Numbered from the stretch's first letter, positions 1-12,523 are shown. The stretch: DNA of 64,000 bases from Orychophragmus violaceus (GCA_030180135.1 CM058239.1:44775270-44839269); one strand, 5' to 3'. The notes: generated by a model from the letters alone, not told the origin. Numbers and translations: made by a program.

Positions 1-239
1 AAACATTCAAATTCTTCACAAGAAAATGAAAAACAACTCTGCTTAAAGCAGGTACATTGTAGCAATTACTTAATAAAACCAAGCCTCAAAGGCATTTACA
101 AGTGAAAACCCTACGGCTGAGGCAGCATCCCAAGCTCCTTCCAGACACGCAGTTCCACTTGCCCTTCCTTCAACGTTCTACTGTTGCTCAGGCTCTGCAT
201 ATTATAACAAATATCAGTGCCACAACCAGTATCCAATAC
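1..239 (-). pseudogene. copia protease/pol start, broken
   Basis: Continuing from gag, the minus strand keeps the aspartic protease signature DTGCG followed by a segment like NSRTLKEGQVELRV, which matches NNRTLKKGQVELRV in the intact relative near 41.7 kb. Stops follow, so this copy cannot make pol. The rest lies beyond base 1. Confidence 0.75.
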
Positions 240-1130
240 CTATAAGGTATAACTTGAAGTAACAACATGAATACCTGAGGAAGTAGTTTCATACATCAAC
301 TTCAACTCCTCATAATCTTCCATGAATTTAATGCAATCTCTTTTCCAATGCCCAGTCTCATTACAGTAGCAACACTTACCAACGTAAGAGGTATCTGACT
401 CGGGCTCAGAAGACACACGCTTGCCATGATTCAAAATCTGGACAACTTTGTCTTCACCCTTGTCAGCATTAGGTTTAGTAAACCTACCCTTCTCATTCAT
501 GAGATTGTACAGGGTACTCTTCACGTTTGGCTCAACTGTCTTGAGCATATCATGCAGTTCAGTCAACGTCTTCGTTAAGCCTTTCTTGATATAGTCCCTT
601 ACGAACTTATCATAGCTTGATGGCAGTGACTGCAGAATGATATCAGTTGCCAATTCTTGGCTAACTGGATAATCCAGTTTCCTCAGGTTATCAATGTAAC
701 CCATCATTTTACTGATATGAGGACTTACTGGATGATCCATCGGTAGCTTGCAGCTAGTGAATGATTTAACCAACTGGTATCTCTCCACTCTTACCTGCTC
801 CTGAAATTTCAATTTCAGGCTGCTGATCATCTCTATTGGCGACTCCATGTTCTCATATTGCTTCCGCAAATCTGATTCCATGGTAGCCAATATCAGACCA
901 CGCACATCTACCGCATCATTATAATGCTTATTCCAAGCATTATATACTGCATGAATGGCTTTGGATCCGATCCTCTCGGGGAGAGCTTTCTCAAGGACAT
1001 AGTCCTTTCTCTCATGCCTGAGGACTAGCCTCAGGTTCCGTGACCAAGTCAAGAAATTTGATCCGTTCAGTTTGTCCATCTCAAGGACAGACCGGATCGA
1101 GAAAGTGTTTTGATTGTTTGTGCTTGTCAT
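240..1130 (-). CDS. copia gag polyprotein (UBN2-type gag with zinc knuckle)
   Basis: This 296-residue frame starts at a true ATG (MTSTNNQNTF). Residues about 15-200 form the gag_pre/UBN2-type capsid region (for example DKLNGSNFLTWSRNLR and the MMGYIDNLRKLD stretch). Near residues 253-266 a CCHC zinc knuckle, CYCNETGHWKRDC, would bind the genomic RNA. The frame ends just before protease: the next 239 bases still encode a recognisable VLDTGCG protease motif in the same direction but with stops. In the related element at 37-44 kb gag runs straight into pol, so the stop at 240 is probably a lesion. Expected role: packaging of retrotransposon RNA in cytoplasmic particles. Confidence 0.88.
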   Translation of the reverse strand: MTSTNNQNTFSIRSVLEMDKLNGSNFLTWSRNLRLVLRHERKDYVLEKALPERIGSKAIHAVYNAWNKHYNDAVDVRGLILATMESDLRKQYENMESPIEMISSLKLKFQEQVRVERYQLVKSFTSCKLPMDHPVSPHISKMMGYIDNLRKLDYPVSQELATDIILQSLPSSYDKFVRDYIKKGLTKTLTELHDMLKTVEPNVKSTLYNLMNEKGRFTKPNADKGEDKVVQILNHGKRVSSEPESDTSYVGKCCYCNETGHWKRDCIKFMEDYEELKLMYETTSSGIHVVTSSYTL

Positions 1131-2507
1131 AGCTGAAATTTAGAGATAAATAGAGTTTTAGTTATTAAGTTCATAAAAGAGTAATCTTAACAACTTATAA
1201 GAAAACTCGCATTGCATTCAAAATTTCTTTGTTTAACCTCATAAGAATGCAATGATTCCGAGACCCATGTTCAGCTAAATCCAAAGTGGGCCACTGGCCG
1301 TCACCCGGAATTAGCTTTACTTGGTAAGCATACACACAGCTAGTTATAACCAATAACTCTCGGTTGTGAATTGGACCCGAGGCCCAAATTCACCAGATGT
1401 CTCAAGGCCCGGGACTCCCGATGGCCCAGTCAAGGAAACCAATCTCTTACAGCCAAATAATCACTAAAATCTGGGACTCCCAATGAAATTAGTGACTATA
1501 TACTACTTTACTTACGCGAAAACAGACACCTCACACTGTAAGCCATGTCTGTAATCAAATAAGCGTTAAGTAGCTGACAAGATTGGAAAGACATCCAAGC
1601 TTGATATTGTTTTTGAGGATTTTAAGTTTTATTTCCAAAAATAGAAGATTACTATTTTGGGAAACTTTCTTATTTTAGAAACTTTCTAAATTTAGTAACT
1701 TATTAAAGTTTTCGGTTGGGTCACAAATTATAGGCCCAATTCTTGTTCCGAGACCACAGAATTCCAATTGGCCCAATAATTTGACATAACCGATCCGGTT
1801 TATTAATTCTGGTCCAAGACCAAATTAACTTTCAAAACCATCAGTTATTTACTAAACCAGACCAGCTCTAAATTATTTGGTCCAACCAAATCAAACTTAG
1901 ACCAGCCTTCGGTTTAGGTTAAAATTCAATTTTATGAATTTCAATCCGGTTTAACCAGAAATAAAATTATTTCCAGCAAACCGCGATTTGGGTTAACCGC
2001 TTGAACCACCAATTAAATTAGATCGGTTCAGTTAAGTCCAAAACCGGGAAGAAACACATTGTGTTTTAGCCAATTTTGACCTAACTTGCGGTTCTGGCTA
2101 AAGTAGACAATGAACCACAATCGGATTGATCGGTTCATTGTCTCGGTTTAGGGAAAGATGAACCACGAAGCTCGGCTGAACCGATTGGCTACTCGCGGAT
2201 CATCTGCATCGCCTTCGTATCGATCGATATGAGTCTTTCATGTCGATCGATACTAGCGAGTATCAGCTCGGGTCAATCGGGTCATCAGGACCGCGAGATG
2301 TCAATCGGATCGATCGATATCGACCGATACCTCGCTCCCTCGTCGATCGACACGGGCGACCAGATCGCACACCAATGGCTTTCAATCGGATTGATGCGAT
2401 CTAATTCTTAGGTTTTCATGTTTTCTGATCAAATTTCTTAACCAAATTCGATTTTAAACAGTAAGAACAACCTAAATCAGATTCATAAAGAAAAAACCAA
2501 TAACCTG
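1131..2507 (-). other. copia-1 untranslated leader with CGATCGAT-rich palindromes
   Basis: This lies between the primer-binding site and the gag ATG. It has no long frame. Around 2217-2360 it contains a cluster of TCGATCGATA-like and TCGATCGACA-like palindromic motifs, and the rest is full of CCGGTTTAACC/GAACCG-type words. The copia element at 42.7-43.9 kb has a leader of the same style, so these motifs are a family trait and not random decay. Confidence 0.6.
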
Positions 2508-2520
2508 GCTCTGATACCAC

Positions 2521-3210
2521 TGTAGGATTATATTTGTGTTCATGGTTCAATTAACAGATTGCAACCTAGCACATATAACTCAGATCTAGGTTCTTGCAGA
2601 ACGAATCACAAAACCAAACCTGATCATTACCTTTCAGATTGCAGCGGATTGATGGATGGTAATGATGAGATCAGCTAGAACAGATCAGATGTCTGTTCCT
2701 CCTTCAGTATCCACACTCTTACAAGCCGGGATGGTTGCTAGACCAAAGCAATGGATTGATCAGAGAGAGAAGAGAGACGGCTCAGATTTTAGGTCGCAGA
2801 CCGTTAGAGTCGAAATTATAAGACGACTCATATAAATATCGACTCTGTCATAAACCTAAACCGATGTCTCGGTTTCGCAACTGTGTCGACCGACACATAC
2901 ACTTGTGTCGATCGACACAAGTCATTTGTCTCGATATGGGCCCAAGTGATTAAACTAACGGCCCAACTCTCTGCACAAATACAGTAAATGCCTTGCATCT
3001 TACCGTATTCATTCCATGTTAACTTTCCCGTTAGCTATGGTGTGTGACCCTTTGGGATCATACAATACTGGTAATAAGTCTTAAACTTATAGATCAAGAG
3101 CGGACTCTAGCAAGTCATCATGATCATCCAGTATTTATGACTTTTGTCTGATCTCGACATTTATCATACTTTCTAGAGATAGTACGGTAGATTTCAGGAC
3201 ATTCCCAACA
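2521..3210 (-). repeat. 5' LTR of copia-1
   Basis: In element orientation it begins TGTTGGGAATGTCC and ends AATCCTACA, the usual TG..CA ends. It lies directly beside the primer-binding site. Two copies of the palindrome TGTGTCGAYCGACACA sit at about 2882-2919. A diverged relative of this LTR occurs at 63043-64000. Confidence 0.85.
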
Positions 3211-3250
3211 CGATGTCCTAAAGAGAACTTATCGTCAGATATATAATCAG

Positions 3251-6024
3251 TCAAAGGGTACAAGAAAGTACCTGGAACCGTTGGGGAGGACGATGAAATA
3301 TAGTACATAAGAGCGTGTGGGGGGGGGGGGGGGGGGGGGGGGTCGTAGTACTGGCTGCGTTACATGTTGCAAAATTGTTCAGCATAGTAGATTTCTTCTT
3401 CTCGCGATGTCCTCTCCCTAGAATTTCCACATTATCTTGGGAAGGAGCCAAAACCATGACCTCTTGTATATTATGTTTTGTGATCGTCGTGTTTGTGGAC
3501 ATGATTATGTTGAAGCCGTGTGATCTGTCTCGGTCTGAGCTAACGGAGATGTCTGAGTCGCCTCTGTTGCGGTCAGAGATTGATCGTCAAGACTCCCCCT
3601 TACCACCGGCGTGATTGCCCAATCATCATCACAATCGATTGGGTCATCGTGTGGTGAGGAAGACACTGTTGTTTTTGACTTGGCAAGAACATAAAACGAG
3701 AATATGTCTTCTCGAAAAACAACGTCCCGTGAATCAGAAACTCATTATCTTTGATATCATATAGCTTTCAAGCTTTCTTCCCCATCGGATAGCCAAAAAT
3801 ATGCACAAACGACTTCGTGGTCCGAACTTATCCTTAACCCGCGGGCTGTGATGTGCATGAAAAGCGGACCTGAATACTCGTAAGTGATTATAATCCGGTT
3901 TAGAACCATGTAGGACTTCATACGGTGAAAATCCCTGAAGAATTGAACTCGGCGTCTGATTAATGATATAGGCCAACTTCAAGACTGCTTCTCCCCAGAA
4001 TTTGACCAGAAGATTTGCTTGAAAGAGAAGTGCCCGGAAGACATAATATGTCTGTGTTTCTGTTCCACTCTTACGTTCTGCTGAGGATTTCCTACACAAG
4101 AAGTTTGGTGTATGATCCGATGGTCTCGAAAGTATGAAGAGAGAACCATGAATTCAGTCCCATTATCGCTCTGAACAGTTTTAACTGGCTTGTTAAACTT
4201 TTTCCGTGTAGGCAAAGAATTGGAGCAAGACTTTTTTCACTTGAGACTTTTCGAGCAGGAGGTGCGTCCATACTGCCCTGGAAAAGTCGTCTACTATTGT
4301 TAAAAAATACACAGCTCCACATGAAGAAGGAACTTTGTATGGTGCCCAAACATCAACGTGTATTAATGAAAAACATTCCTTTATTTTATTCATACTATCA
4401 TGAAAGACTTCTCGAGTTTGTTTAGCTCTAAAACAAGTATCACAAGGACTAGAGCTAGGCAACTTCGAAGAAGGAGAAAACGAAAACAAATCTGAAATTA
4501 CTGAAAAAAAGGATGTCCCAACGAAGATGCCACAAAGTCTGATCCTGAACCCCAGAAGCCCGATGACTCTTAGCTGAAACAATATCCGTCAAATAGTAGA
4601 TCCCCTCACGCTCTTTACCGGGTCCAACCAGTGTCCTCCTAAATCGGTCCTGTAAAACAAAGATGGTGACAGTAAACATGGCGAAGTCATTCACTTGTTT
4701 TAGCAGTTTAGCGACTGAAACCAAGATACAATTCAGATCAGGAACAAGCAGTACATGAGGTAAAGTGATCTTTGCGGATAGCTTAAAGTTGTCCATGCTT
4801 ATAGCAAAAGTCTTGCTTCCATCCGCAAATGCAATTGAACATGGAGAAATATTCTTAATATTTGTCAAGAGAGATTTGTTTCCTGTCATATTTGTGTGAG
4901 GCACCAGTATCAAGGATTACATCTCCTAAAACATTCTTAGCAGACAATTTATCCGAGGTGTTACCGGATCCTGACTTTTCTTGTATCATCTGTGTCAAGA
5001 TCCGCCATTGTTTATTAGTGAATTCTGGGAAAGAGGATGAGTTAGAGCTTGTTGTTTGAGCTGTAACTGTTTGACCTCGTCCTCTTCCGCCATTACTTGC
5101 ACCTCGCCGTCCTCTTCCACGTCCGCTGCTTTGTCCGCGACCACAAGCCCGATCACCAACCCAATCTGGAGCCAATAAGTTGCCAACATCCTTGTTTTTT
5201 ATGGCCTGATTTCCCACAATGAGAACACAAAAAGCGGCCTTTCAAAACAAAGTTCTATGTTTAACTTTGAGCTTATGCTTGTTCTGATTGGTTATCTCGA
5301 CGAGTCGTGAATCCCACTGCTTCTGATTGTGTCTCGCGACTTCGTGTGGAAGCTGACCTATGTTCTTCTCGTATGATCTTATTGTAAATTTCTCCCAAAG
5401 AAGGAAGAGGGAAAGTCCCAATTATGGTTGTGCAGATACTTCCAAAACGTACATCATCCAATTCCATGAAAAAATTGATGTATCTTTTCTTTTTCTTGCT
5501 CCTTGGCAATCTCTTTAGCTTCTCCACAGGTATAAACATGCATTGGTCGATAACTTGAACTTCCTCCCACAGGGTAGAAATTCCATCAAAATATTCTAGT
5601 ATAATATGTCGTCTTTTTTACAAGACGCGAGTTGTGCTTTGATTTGATGGATTATTACTTCGTTTCCTACAGAGAATCATTGTTTCAAATCTTCCCAGAG
5701 CTGATGTGCATTTGAGATATAAGACACGGTGCACCTCACGTTTTGTTCGATGGATGATCGTATCCATCCTACAATCATAGAATTGACGGTAAGACAATTC
5801 TCGAGTTCGTTGTTATCATCGGTAGGTTTCTTCAGTGTACCGTTGATGAATCCGGTTTTTCGTTTTGCTTGGAGAGTATTGAACATCTCTGATGCCCATT
5901 GGTTGTAATTATCACCGATTAGTTTTACCGACGTGATTAATGCTCCTGGATTGTCCGAGGCATATAGAGTATACGGCGAAGTCACTACGACTTCATCCGT
6001 CTTTGTTGTGTTGTCTCCATCCAT
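3251..6024 (-). pseudogene. copia gag-pol relic (gag, protease, integrase), multiply frameshifted
   Basis: Recognisable blocks in order: gag N-terminus (about 6024-5677, including GDNYNQWASEMFNTLQAKRK), gag C-terminal half (5539-5273), CCHC knuckle CSHCGKSGHKKQGC near 5240 in another frame, glycine/arginine-rich tail, protease DTGAS (near 4910-4950), LWHLR of the pre-integrase domain (near 4530), integrase core with HVDVWAP and QSDNGTEF (4440-4150), then LINRTP-type and SPYEVLHGSKPDY stretches (about 3980-3870). The blocks sit in at least five frames, so it is dead. The segment LGRGHREKKKS near 3420 is the conserved linker before reverse transcriptase; the G homopolymer at 3319-3342 follows it. 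Confidence 0.85.
3319..3342. repeat. poly-G homopolymer (24 G) inside copia pol
   Basis: An uninterrupted run of 24 G on the plus strand. On the coding strand of the copia relic it reads as poly-proline. Such tracts are unstable and can form G-quadruplexes; the exact length may also be an assembly or sequencing uncertainty. Confidence 0.95.
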
Positions 6025-6079
6025 TAAGGAAGCGATTTTGGTAAAATAGGTCTAAGAGAATCTTAGAACTCTGATACAA

Positions 6080-6217
6080 TATACAACAAGATATATTGTG
6101 AAAGCTTGATTCATTCATTCGACCTTAGGTCCTTTATATACATGTTTAGGTTTGAATAGATAAACTTTAACTCCTTAACCTAACACCTTTAGGAGTTATC
6201 TAAAGTATATCTGAACA
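6080..6217 (-). repeat. short 5' LTR of copia-2
   Basis: In element orientation it starts about TGTTCAGATATACT, has a TATATAAAGG promoter-like stretch, and ends next to a TGTATCAGAG sequence, a slightly decayed Met-tRNA primer-binding site. Only one copy is in the window, so the borders are approximate. Confidence 0.6.
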
Positions 6218-6594
6218 ACACCTCATGTATATCTAATGTTTTATCATTATCTCCAATAATTATATATATAATAAAAAAAAATTATATATACTCGACTAAT
6301 ATGACATTTTTCCTTTTAGAAAAAGGTGAATATCATTCATATATACTCGCTTTAGGAAATTTGACATTATCTTAAAATATAAACTATATATATTCCCTTC
6401 ATAACCGACTACCTAAAATCGAGTTTATCTAAACCCTAAACCGACGTCGAGATATACAAATTTTTAATCAAGGGGTATGCATGTTGTAGTTAGCCACGTG
6501 AGTTTATATAGGTAAGACTTTTAGGTAAAACGATTTCCTTTTGTTTTGTTGCTTTGGACGCCGAATCATTATCTTAGGGTTTTGCCTCGTGAAG
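6218..6594. other. AT-rich intergenic stretch
   Basis: About 375 bases of AT-rich DNA between the copia LTR and the F-box pseudogene. I see no gene or repeat structure; it would contain whatever promoter the F-box gene once had. Confidence 0.5.
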
Positions 6595-7944
6595 ATGATA
6601 GATGCCAAAAGTTGGAGGAGAATTGAAGCAACAGTTTGCGAAGACAGGATTAGTGAGTTGCCCGAAGATTTGCTGGTAAGTATATTGGATCTTATCCCAA
6701 TAAAAGATGCGGTGGCCACCATGTTTCTATCGAAACGATGGTATTCTATTTGGACGATGAAACTTACACTTTCTTACGAAGACAGCGATTCTGATAGTGA
6801 TGATGATCATGAGGAAAAATGCAAAAATAGCGAGAAAAGCAAAAAGAGTACTGTTTGGCGGTTTCTTGACAAATCGTTGCAACTCCACAAGGTCAACTAT
6901 GTCCTACTGATGCTGATGTCGGAAAGTGGGTTGCAAGCGCTGTTGATCGCTGCGTGCAAGTCCTTGTGTTAAAATTAAAGCTTCTTTGGTCCGCAGAACC
7001 AATGAGATTGCCAAAAAGCCTTTACACCTGCGAAACTGTCGTGAAACTAACTCTGTCCCACATGATTCTCGTGGATTTCCCTTCTTCTTCTTCTTGTCTC
7101 CCATCCCTGGAAATTCTCAGACTTTACTATGTTGTGTACAAAGACGAAGATTCTGTCGCCAGGTTTCTATCGAGCTGTCCTATTCTCCAGATCCTGTTAG
7201 TGAAACGGAGAAAGAATGACAATGTGAAAAGGTTTACTGTGAAAGTTCCTTGGTTGTGTTTCTTATTTTATCTTAATGATACCAACAATGATGTAGGAGA
7301 CACTGATAGGTGCTTGGTTATTGATACTCCGGCGTTAATGAGGTTCCACATCCTTGATGTTTCCGGAGATTATTGCTCAGTCGACAGGATGCCTTGTTTT
7401 TAACATGCATATATCTCTACTAAGCCTTATCCGGATGACAGATTTTTAAAATCAATTTCTTCGGTCCAGTCTCTTGAGTTTAATTCATCGCAGCTTGTGT
7501 GTTGTAGCGCCATCTACTTCTCTCTCCTTGCAAAGTTAATATTACGTCCAGAAAAATCAGATGGATGGAAAACCTTCTATTTTTGCTGAGGAATTCTCCA
7601 AAACTTAAAAGGCTTAAAATTGATTGTGTAGGTACTATCTTCCTACTCTTCTACTTTTGATGGACTCGAAAATCTAAAGTTGAAACTAAATTTACACACC
7701 CCTCGTTGTCGTTGCTTCCCAGATATATAGAGAGATGGATCTTCTACCTTCATGGAACCAACCGAGTTCTATTCCCGAATGCTTGTCCTCAAATCTCAAG
7801 ATTTTTAAGTGGAAAGGTTTTGGAGGAAGAGAAGACGAGGAACATTTCTTGACATACATTCTAGGCAAGGCTAAGTGTTTAAAGACTGCAAAAATCACCC
7901 TATTAAAGATATATAAGGAGGTAATCTTGATTTTTGCCTTATAA
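6595..7944 (+). pseudogene. F-box/LRR/FBD-type gene, broken
   Basis: The start chosen is the ATG of MIDAKSWRRIEA. The F-box motif DRISELPEDLLVSILDLI continues into a KDAVATMFLSKRW stretch (residues about 14-50), the usual Skp1-binding opening of Arabidopsis FBD/LRR proteins. Near 6900 the frame shifts by one base: the next frame resumes in register with DADVGKWVASAVDRCVQVLV and the leucine-rich part (SLEILRLYYVVYKDEDSVARFL) to 7403. A further shift or stop follows, and the C-terminal FBD block (SSIPECLSSNLKIFKWKGF) is in another frame at about 7735-7890. The domain order F-box, LRR, FBD is intact but at least two frameshifts prevent a full protein. Family role: substrate receptor of an SCF ubiquitin ligase. 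Confidence 0.85.
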
Positions 7945-8691
7945 TGGACCTCTCTAGAATAATGCGAACAAAAATTTTAATACCTCGGTTCTTCATAATA
8001 TTCCTCAAATTCTTAGCCTGATTTTTTTCTTTCCTATTGCTACCTTAAATCATAATCCAAATGTTGTAGCAAAAATGAAACCCAAATGAGAATGTCACAA
8101 CCGTTGGGAAATTGTATATTGTTTGTCTTAAACAAATCAAAAGGTAGTACGGTTTCAAACGGGAGACTCCCAAGTCCCAAGCACGCCTTTAGTTTCTCCC
8201 AAGTCCCAAGCACGCCTTTAGTTTCTGGTCTGCAAATCTGGATCGTTTGCCTACTCGTGCTTGGGCTTTATGGATGGGGAATATCTGGCTCAATCCGTGC
8301 GGGCGATGCTTTATTTTGCTTACGGTGGTGTGTTTCGGTATGAGGATCATAAGCCACATATGGACTATATAACATGTGAGCCATCACTTGGTTGGTATCA
8401 AGAAGCGAGTATTTCTGGGTAAGGGAACATTGGTGCAACATTAATTTATATAGTATTGATTTAATGTATAAAGCGGTGTTGATTGGTCTTTATTTCCTTT
8501 CTTTAGTGTGTATGTTTTGGATGTGATTTTAAGTTTAGTTTGTTGTTTAATATTGTTAATGGATACGTAGTTGATGGCTCCGACTGGTAACCACTTCAAG
8601 AATAATATGAACAATGAGAAAAATAATAAAGAGAAGTGATGGGGAAAAAACTACAGGGAATAAAGGTAGAGAAGGAATGGAAACAATTCTC
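7945..8691. other. intergenic DNA 5' of the CACTA element
   Basis: No recognisable gene. It includes a 29-bp tandem duplication (listed separately). The last bases, CTCTTT, are the target region of the CACTA insertion. Confidence 0.5.
8167..8224. repeat. perfect 29-bp tandem duplication
   Basis: Two adjacent identical 29-base units, 8167-8195 and 8196-8224, each beginning CTCCCAAGTCCCAAGCACG. The perfect identity in otherwise unconstrained DNA suggests a recent slippage event. Confidence 0.9.
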
Positions 8692-8887
8692 TTTCACTAT
8701 AAGAAAACAGGGTCTTTACCGACAGAATTTCTGACCGTTTATTTGACCGTTGGAGCGACTAAAAACCGACCGATTTCCAACGGAATTCCGTCGGAAATTA
8801 TGCTATATATATCTCATGTCTCCTCTCTTCCCCTCCACACATATCCCTCCATAACTCTCTCTCTCCCTCTCTCTTTAATAGATCAAA

Positions 8888-11800
8888 ATGTCATCTTCTA
8901 ACTATTACCGATCGTGGATGGACGGAGTTAGGGTTGATGAGGCGACGACCCTAGTGCACAGGGAATATGCACTTGGTATTGCGGAATTCATGTCGTTAGT
9001 TTCCAATCAACCACATACACTGAAAACGGGTAAGTTAAGATGTCCATGTCTTACTTGCCGAAATTTTAGAACTGTTACGATTGGCGAAGTATGGTATCAC
9101 ATGTATTCAGTTGGGTTTATGTCGGGTTATAAGATTTGGTATCTTCATGGAGAAACTGCGGATTATGCAAGTAGTAGTAGAGAACCTTACGGAAGTACTA
9201 GTACTTGGGAACCTAATGTTAGTTCTAGCGAACCTTATAGTGTCGATGTAGATTTTGGTGTAGGTACCGTCCAGATGGTTAATGATGCATATAGAGAAAA
9301 TATTTTAGAAGTAGGTGAACATCAAATTCCTAGGGTAGATGAGGAACCTAATGTAGAAACTAGGAGATTTTTTGACATGTTAGATGCAGCGAAGCGGCCG
9401 CTTTACGATGGTTGCAGAGAGGGTCATTCGCCATTATCATATGCTACAAGATTAATGGGCATAAAGACGGACTAAAATCTGCCGGAAGAACGTGTGGATG
9501 CAATTTGCGACTTTGTGACAGATATTCTTAAGATAACCTTGCGCCAGCTTCATACAACGAGGTCGTGAAACTTGTTAAAGGGCTTGGATTACCGTATGAG
9601 ATGATAGATGTGTGCATCGACAACTGTATGATATATTGGAGAGAAGATGAATACCGTCTGGATTACAAATTCTGTAAGAAGCCTCGCTATGAGGATACAA
9701 GGGGGAAGAGATAAGGTTCCGTTCAAGAGAATGTGGTATATGCCGTTAACCGATAGGTTGAGGCGCTTATACCAATCGGAGAGAACTGCGGGGGAAATGA
9801 GATGGCATGCTGAGCATAGAAGAGGAGCAGATATTGGACATCCATCGGATGCTGAAGCGTGGCGACATTTTCAGAGAGTATATCCAGATTTTGCATACTA
9901 GCCACGTAACGTGTACCTCGGATTATGCACAGATGGTTTCAACCCGTTTGGAAGTCATGGGAGACAATATTCGTTGTGGCCAGTGATTTTAACTCCTTAT
10001 AACCTACCGCCAACTATGTGCATGCGTCGAGAGTTTCTTTTCCTCTCCGTACTCGTTCCCGGTCCAGAGCATCCCAGAAGATCACTTGATGTGTTCTTGC
10101 AGCCATTGATACATGAGTTACAATTTTTTATGGATGCCCGGTGTTGTAGCATACGATGTCTCATGCAAGGAAACTTTTCTGATGAGGGCTGCATTGATGT
10201 GGACCATTAGCGATTTTCCGGCATACGGTATGTTATCAGGATGGACAACGCACGGGAGGTTAGCATGTCCGTATTGTCAGGAAAAGACAGATGCATTCCA
10301 GTTGAAGAATGGACGCAAATCGTGTTGGTTTGATTGTCATAGAAGATTTCTACCGCATGATCATCCATATCGGAAAAACACTAAACTTTTTACGAAGAAG
10401 AGGAAAGTGTTCGATGATCCTATTCTCCAAGATGATGGGTTGACTATCTTGGGCCACTTATAAGGATTTGGTGCATTAAGGAGTCGTGAATGTGGTGGGA
10501 ATGGGCATGAGAATATTTATGGAGCTAGTGTAGTTCACAACTGGCATAAGCAAAGAATTTTCTGGGATTTACGATATTGGAAGGACCAGTTACTAAGGCA
10601 TAATCTTGATGTCATGCACATTGAGAAAAATATCTTCGATAACATTATGAACACTCTTCTCAACGTGCAAGGGAAGACGAAAGATAATGTGAAGTCTAGG
10701 CTTGATTTACCTGAAATTTGTGATCGGCCTGAACTTCATCTTCAGAAGAACAGAAGAACTGGGTAGACTCGAAGTCGAAGGAAGAGTTATTTAAGTGGAT
10801 TATGCTACAAGTTAAATTCCCTGACGGGTATGCATCAAACTTGCGTAATTGTGTGGACACTGATGGAGGAAAGTTTATCGGAATGAAGAGTCATGATTGT
10901 CATGTGATGATGCAGCGACTCCTACCGTTTGCATTTGCTTATCTCCTTCCTCGAGATGTCCACAAAGCAATTGCAGCTGTCGGATCTTTTTTCAGGGATA
11001 TATCCACCAGGTCACTCACTATTGATGGGATCAGAAATCTGGAGCAAAACATTCCTAAAATCTTATGCAATCTGGAAAAGATATTTCCACCATCTTTCTT
11101 CGATGTCATGGAACATTTGCCTATTCATCTACCGGGTGAAGCTAGACTTGGTGGTCCGGTACAATATCGGTGGATGTATCCTTTCGAGCGCTATATGTTC
11201 CACCTTAAAAAGAAGGTGAAGAATCCCGCTAAAGTGGAGGGCTCTATTTCCGCTCAATATAACAACGAAGAGACTGCGACCTTTGATGGCTACTACTTCC
11301 CTTTGCAAGTACGCACAAGGAGCAGGCGCCCAGCTAGGAACGATGATAGGGGAGAGAGGCGAATTTATCGGTCAGTTGTTCCTAACATTTTTCAACAGGT
11401 TGTCGGTTAAGTGGAAAAGTAGGCAAGCGGAAACTAACAACTCAAGAGCATACACATCTCCACAAGTACATTCTAACCAACTGCGAGGAAGTATCTGAAT
11501 ATGAGAGGTATATATATATGTTAGATTTATATTTTTAATTGCACTTGGTTTATTTATTTCTAATATATAAAATTTTCGTAGGTTATATATGGAAGCTCTC
11601 CAGTTTCATCATCCCGAACTGAACGAAGCCCAACGTGAGCCTCGTAAACAAAGAGACTTTAGTCATTGGTTAATCTTCTATGTAAGAATTTTTATCTCAG
11701 ATCTTATAAAACACTTGCGAAATTGTGTAATTTTATAACTTTGATTTGATGCTACTCTTAGGTCCGGGAGGAACTAAAAGCCGGACGCACCCCAGATGAT

Positions 11801-12523
11801 TGGTTAGCTGACATAGTAGAGGGCATCCACTACACAGCAAAGTCTTATCCGAGATATTGCGCTAGGGGGTACGCTTTTAAGGTGCATGTATAAGGGTCAA
11901 CAAGAATTACCGCGGATCACGGAGTTTCATTTGCATCTGGCGAAGTTGTCTACTACGGTATTCTCAAAGAAATACTAGAAGTAAAGTACATAGAGAAGCT
12001 TGGAATGCGATGTATAGTTTTTCTATGCGATTGGTTTAACCCGGTCCTAGAGCAAGGTGTCATGATCGATGAGTTTGGTGTGACGTCAATTAATTCGAGA
12101 AAAAAACTAAGAAACTACGATCCGTTCATTATTGCTTCGCAAGCATATCAGGTTAGTAATTGAAAATAATTATGTTTATTATTTAGAATTGAAATAAACA
12201 TTTTAACGTTGAATTACATTTATGCAGGTGTGTTACATTCCATACCCTCGTTTAACTTATAAAAATGATCCATGGATCACGGTTATAAAAATAAACCCTC
12301 GAGGGAGGGTGTCCAGAGTCGAAGAACGTGAAGTAGAGCCTTTACAACAAGTGGAAGTGATTTTATAGCTCCTGTAGAAGAATCACTTGAAGTAAATTTA
12401 GTTGTCGACTTTAGCCAATTCGGGGACATTGTTCTTCATTCAGAATCCGAAGAAGAAAGAGGCAAATTTGATGACACCGACTCAATTTCTTCCGACTATG
12501 ATTCAAACAGTGACGGAGAATAA
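8888..12523 (+). pseudogene. TNP2-type CACTA transposase, frameshifted
   Basis: A TATATATA box (about 8805) precedes the ATG at 8888. The N-terminal 195-residue frame is a Transpos_assoc-like domain (RSWM at the start, GKLRCPCLTCRNFR, then WYHMYSVGFMSGYKIWYLHGE split across lines). The TNP2/Transposase_21 core follows in several frames: LPYEMIDVCIDNCMIYW (9590), MWTISDFPAYGMLSGW (10200), WDLRYWKDQLLRHNLDVMHI (10570). DUF4218 is at 10802-11300 (CHVMMQRLLPFA, MEHLPIHLPGEARLGGPVQY) and DUF4216 at about 11930-12350, split by an intron (about 12151-12228). At least four stops or frameshifts are seen (after 9475, 9901, 10463 and around 10765). Domain order and total length fit a full transposase that has since decayed. 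Confidence 0.9.

Larger units (their letters stand above)
1..3210 (-). mobile_element. Ty1/copia retrotransposon, 5' part (copia-1)
   Basis: On the minus strand this reads 5' LTR (3210 to 2521), primer-binding site, a leader of about 1.4 kb, gag (1130-240) and the start of protease, then leaves the window. The primer-binding site TGGTATCAGAGCC (rc of about 2508-2520) abuts the LTR and matches initiator-Met tRNA priming as usual for plant copia. Gag is clearly homologous to gag of the copia element at 37284-44542, so both belong to one family. To the right it abuts the pol relic of another copia element, which suggests it inserted into that element; the other junction is outside the window. 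Confidence 0.9.
3211..6217 (-). mobile_element. degenerate Ty1/copia retrotransposon (copia-2), 5' portion
   Basis: The minus strand carries, from right to left, a short LTR (about 6217-6080), a PBS-like sequence, gag, protease, gag_pre-integrase, integrase and the spacer before reverse transcriptase. It is then cut at 3210 by the LTR of copia-1. It belongs to a different copia lineage from copia-1 (a different gag with an RGRG-rich tail). The remainder of pol is presumably on the far side of copia-1, outside the window. Confidence 0.85.

Noticed and set aside
2229..2411. Short plus-strand frame with repeated serine/isoleucine/aspartate
   Set aside because: By-product of the TCGATCGA palindrome cluster in the copia leader.
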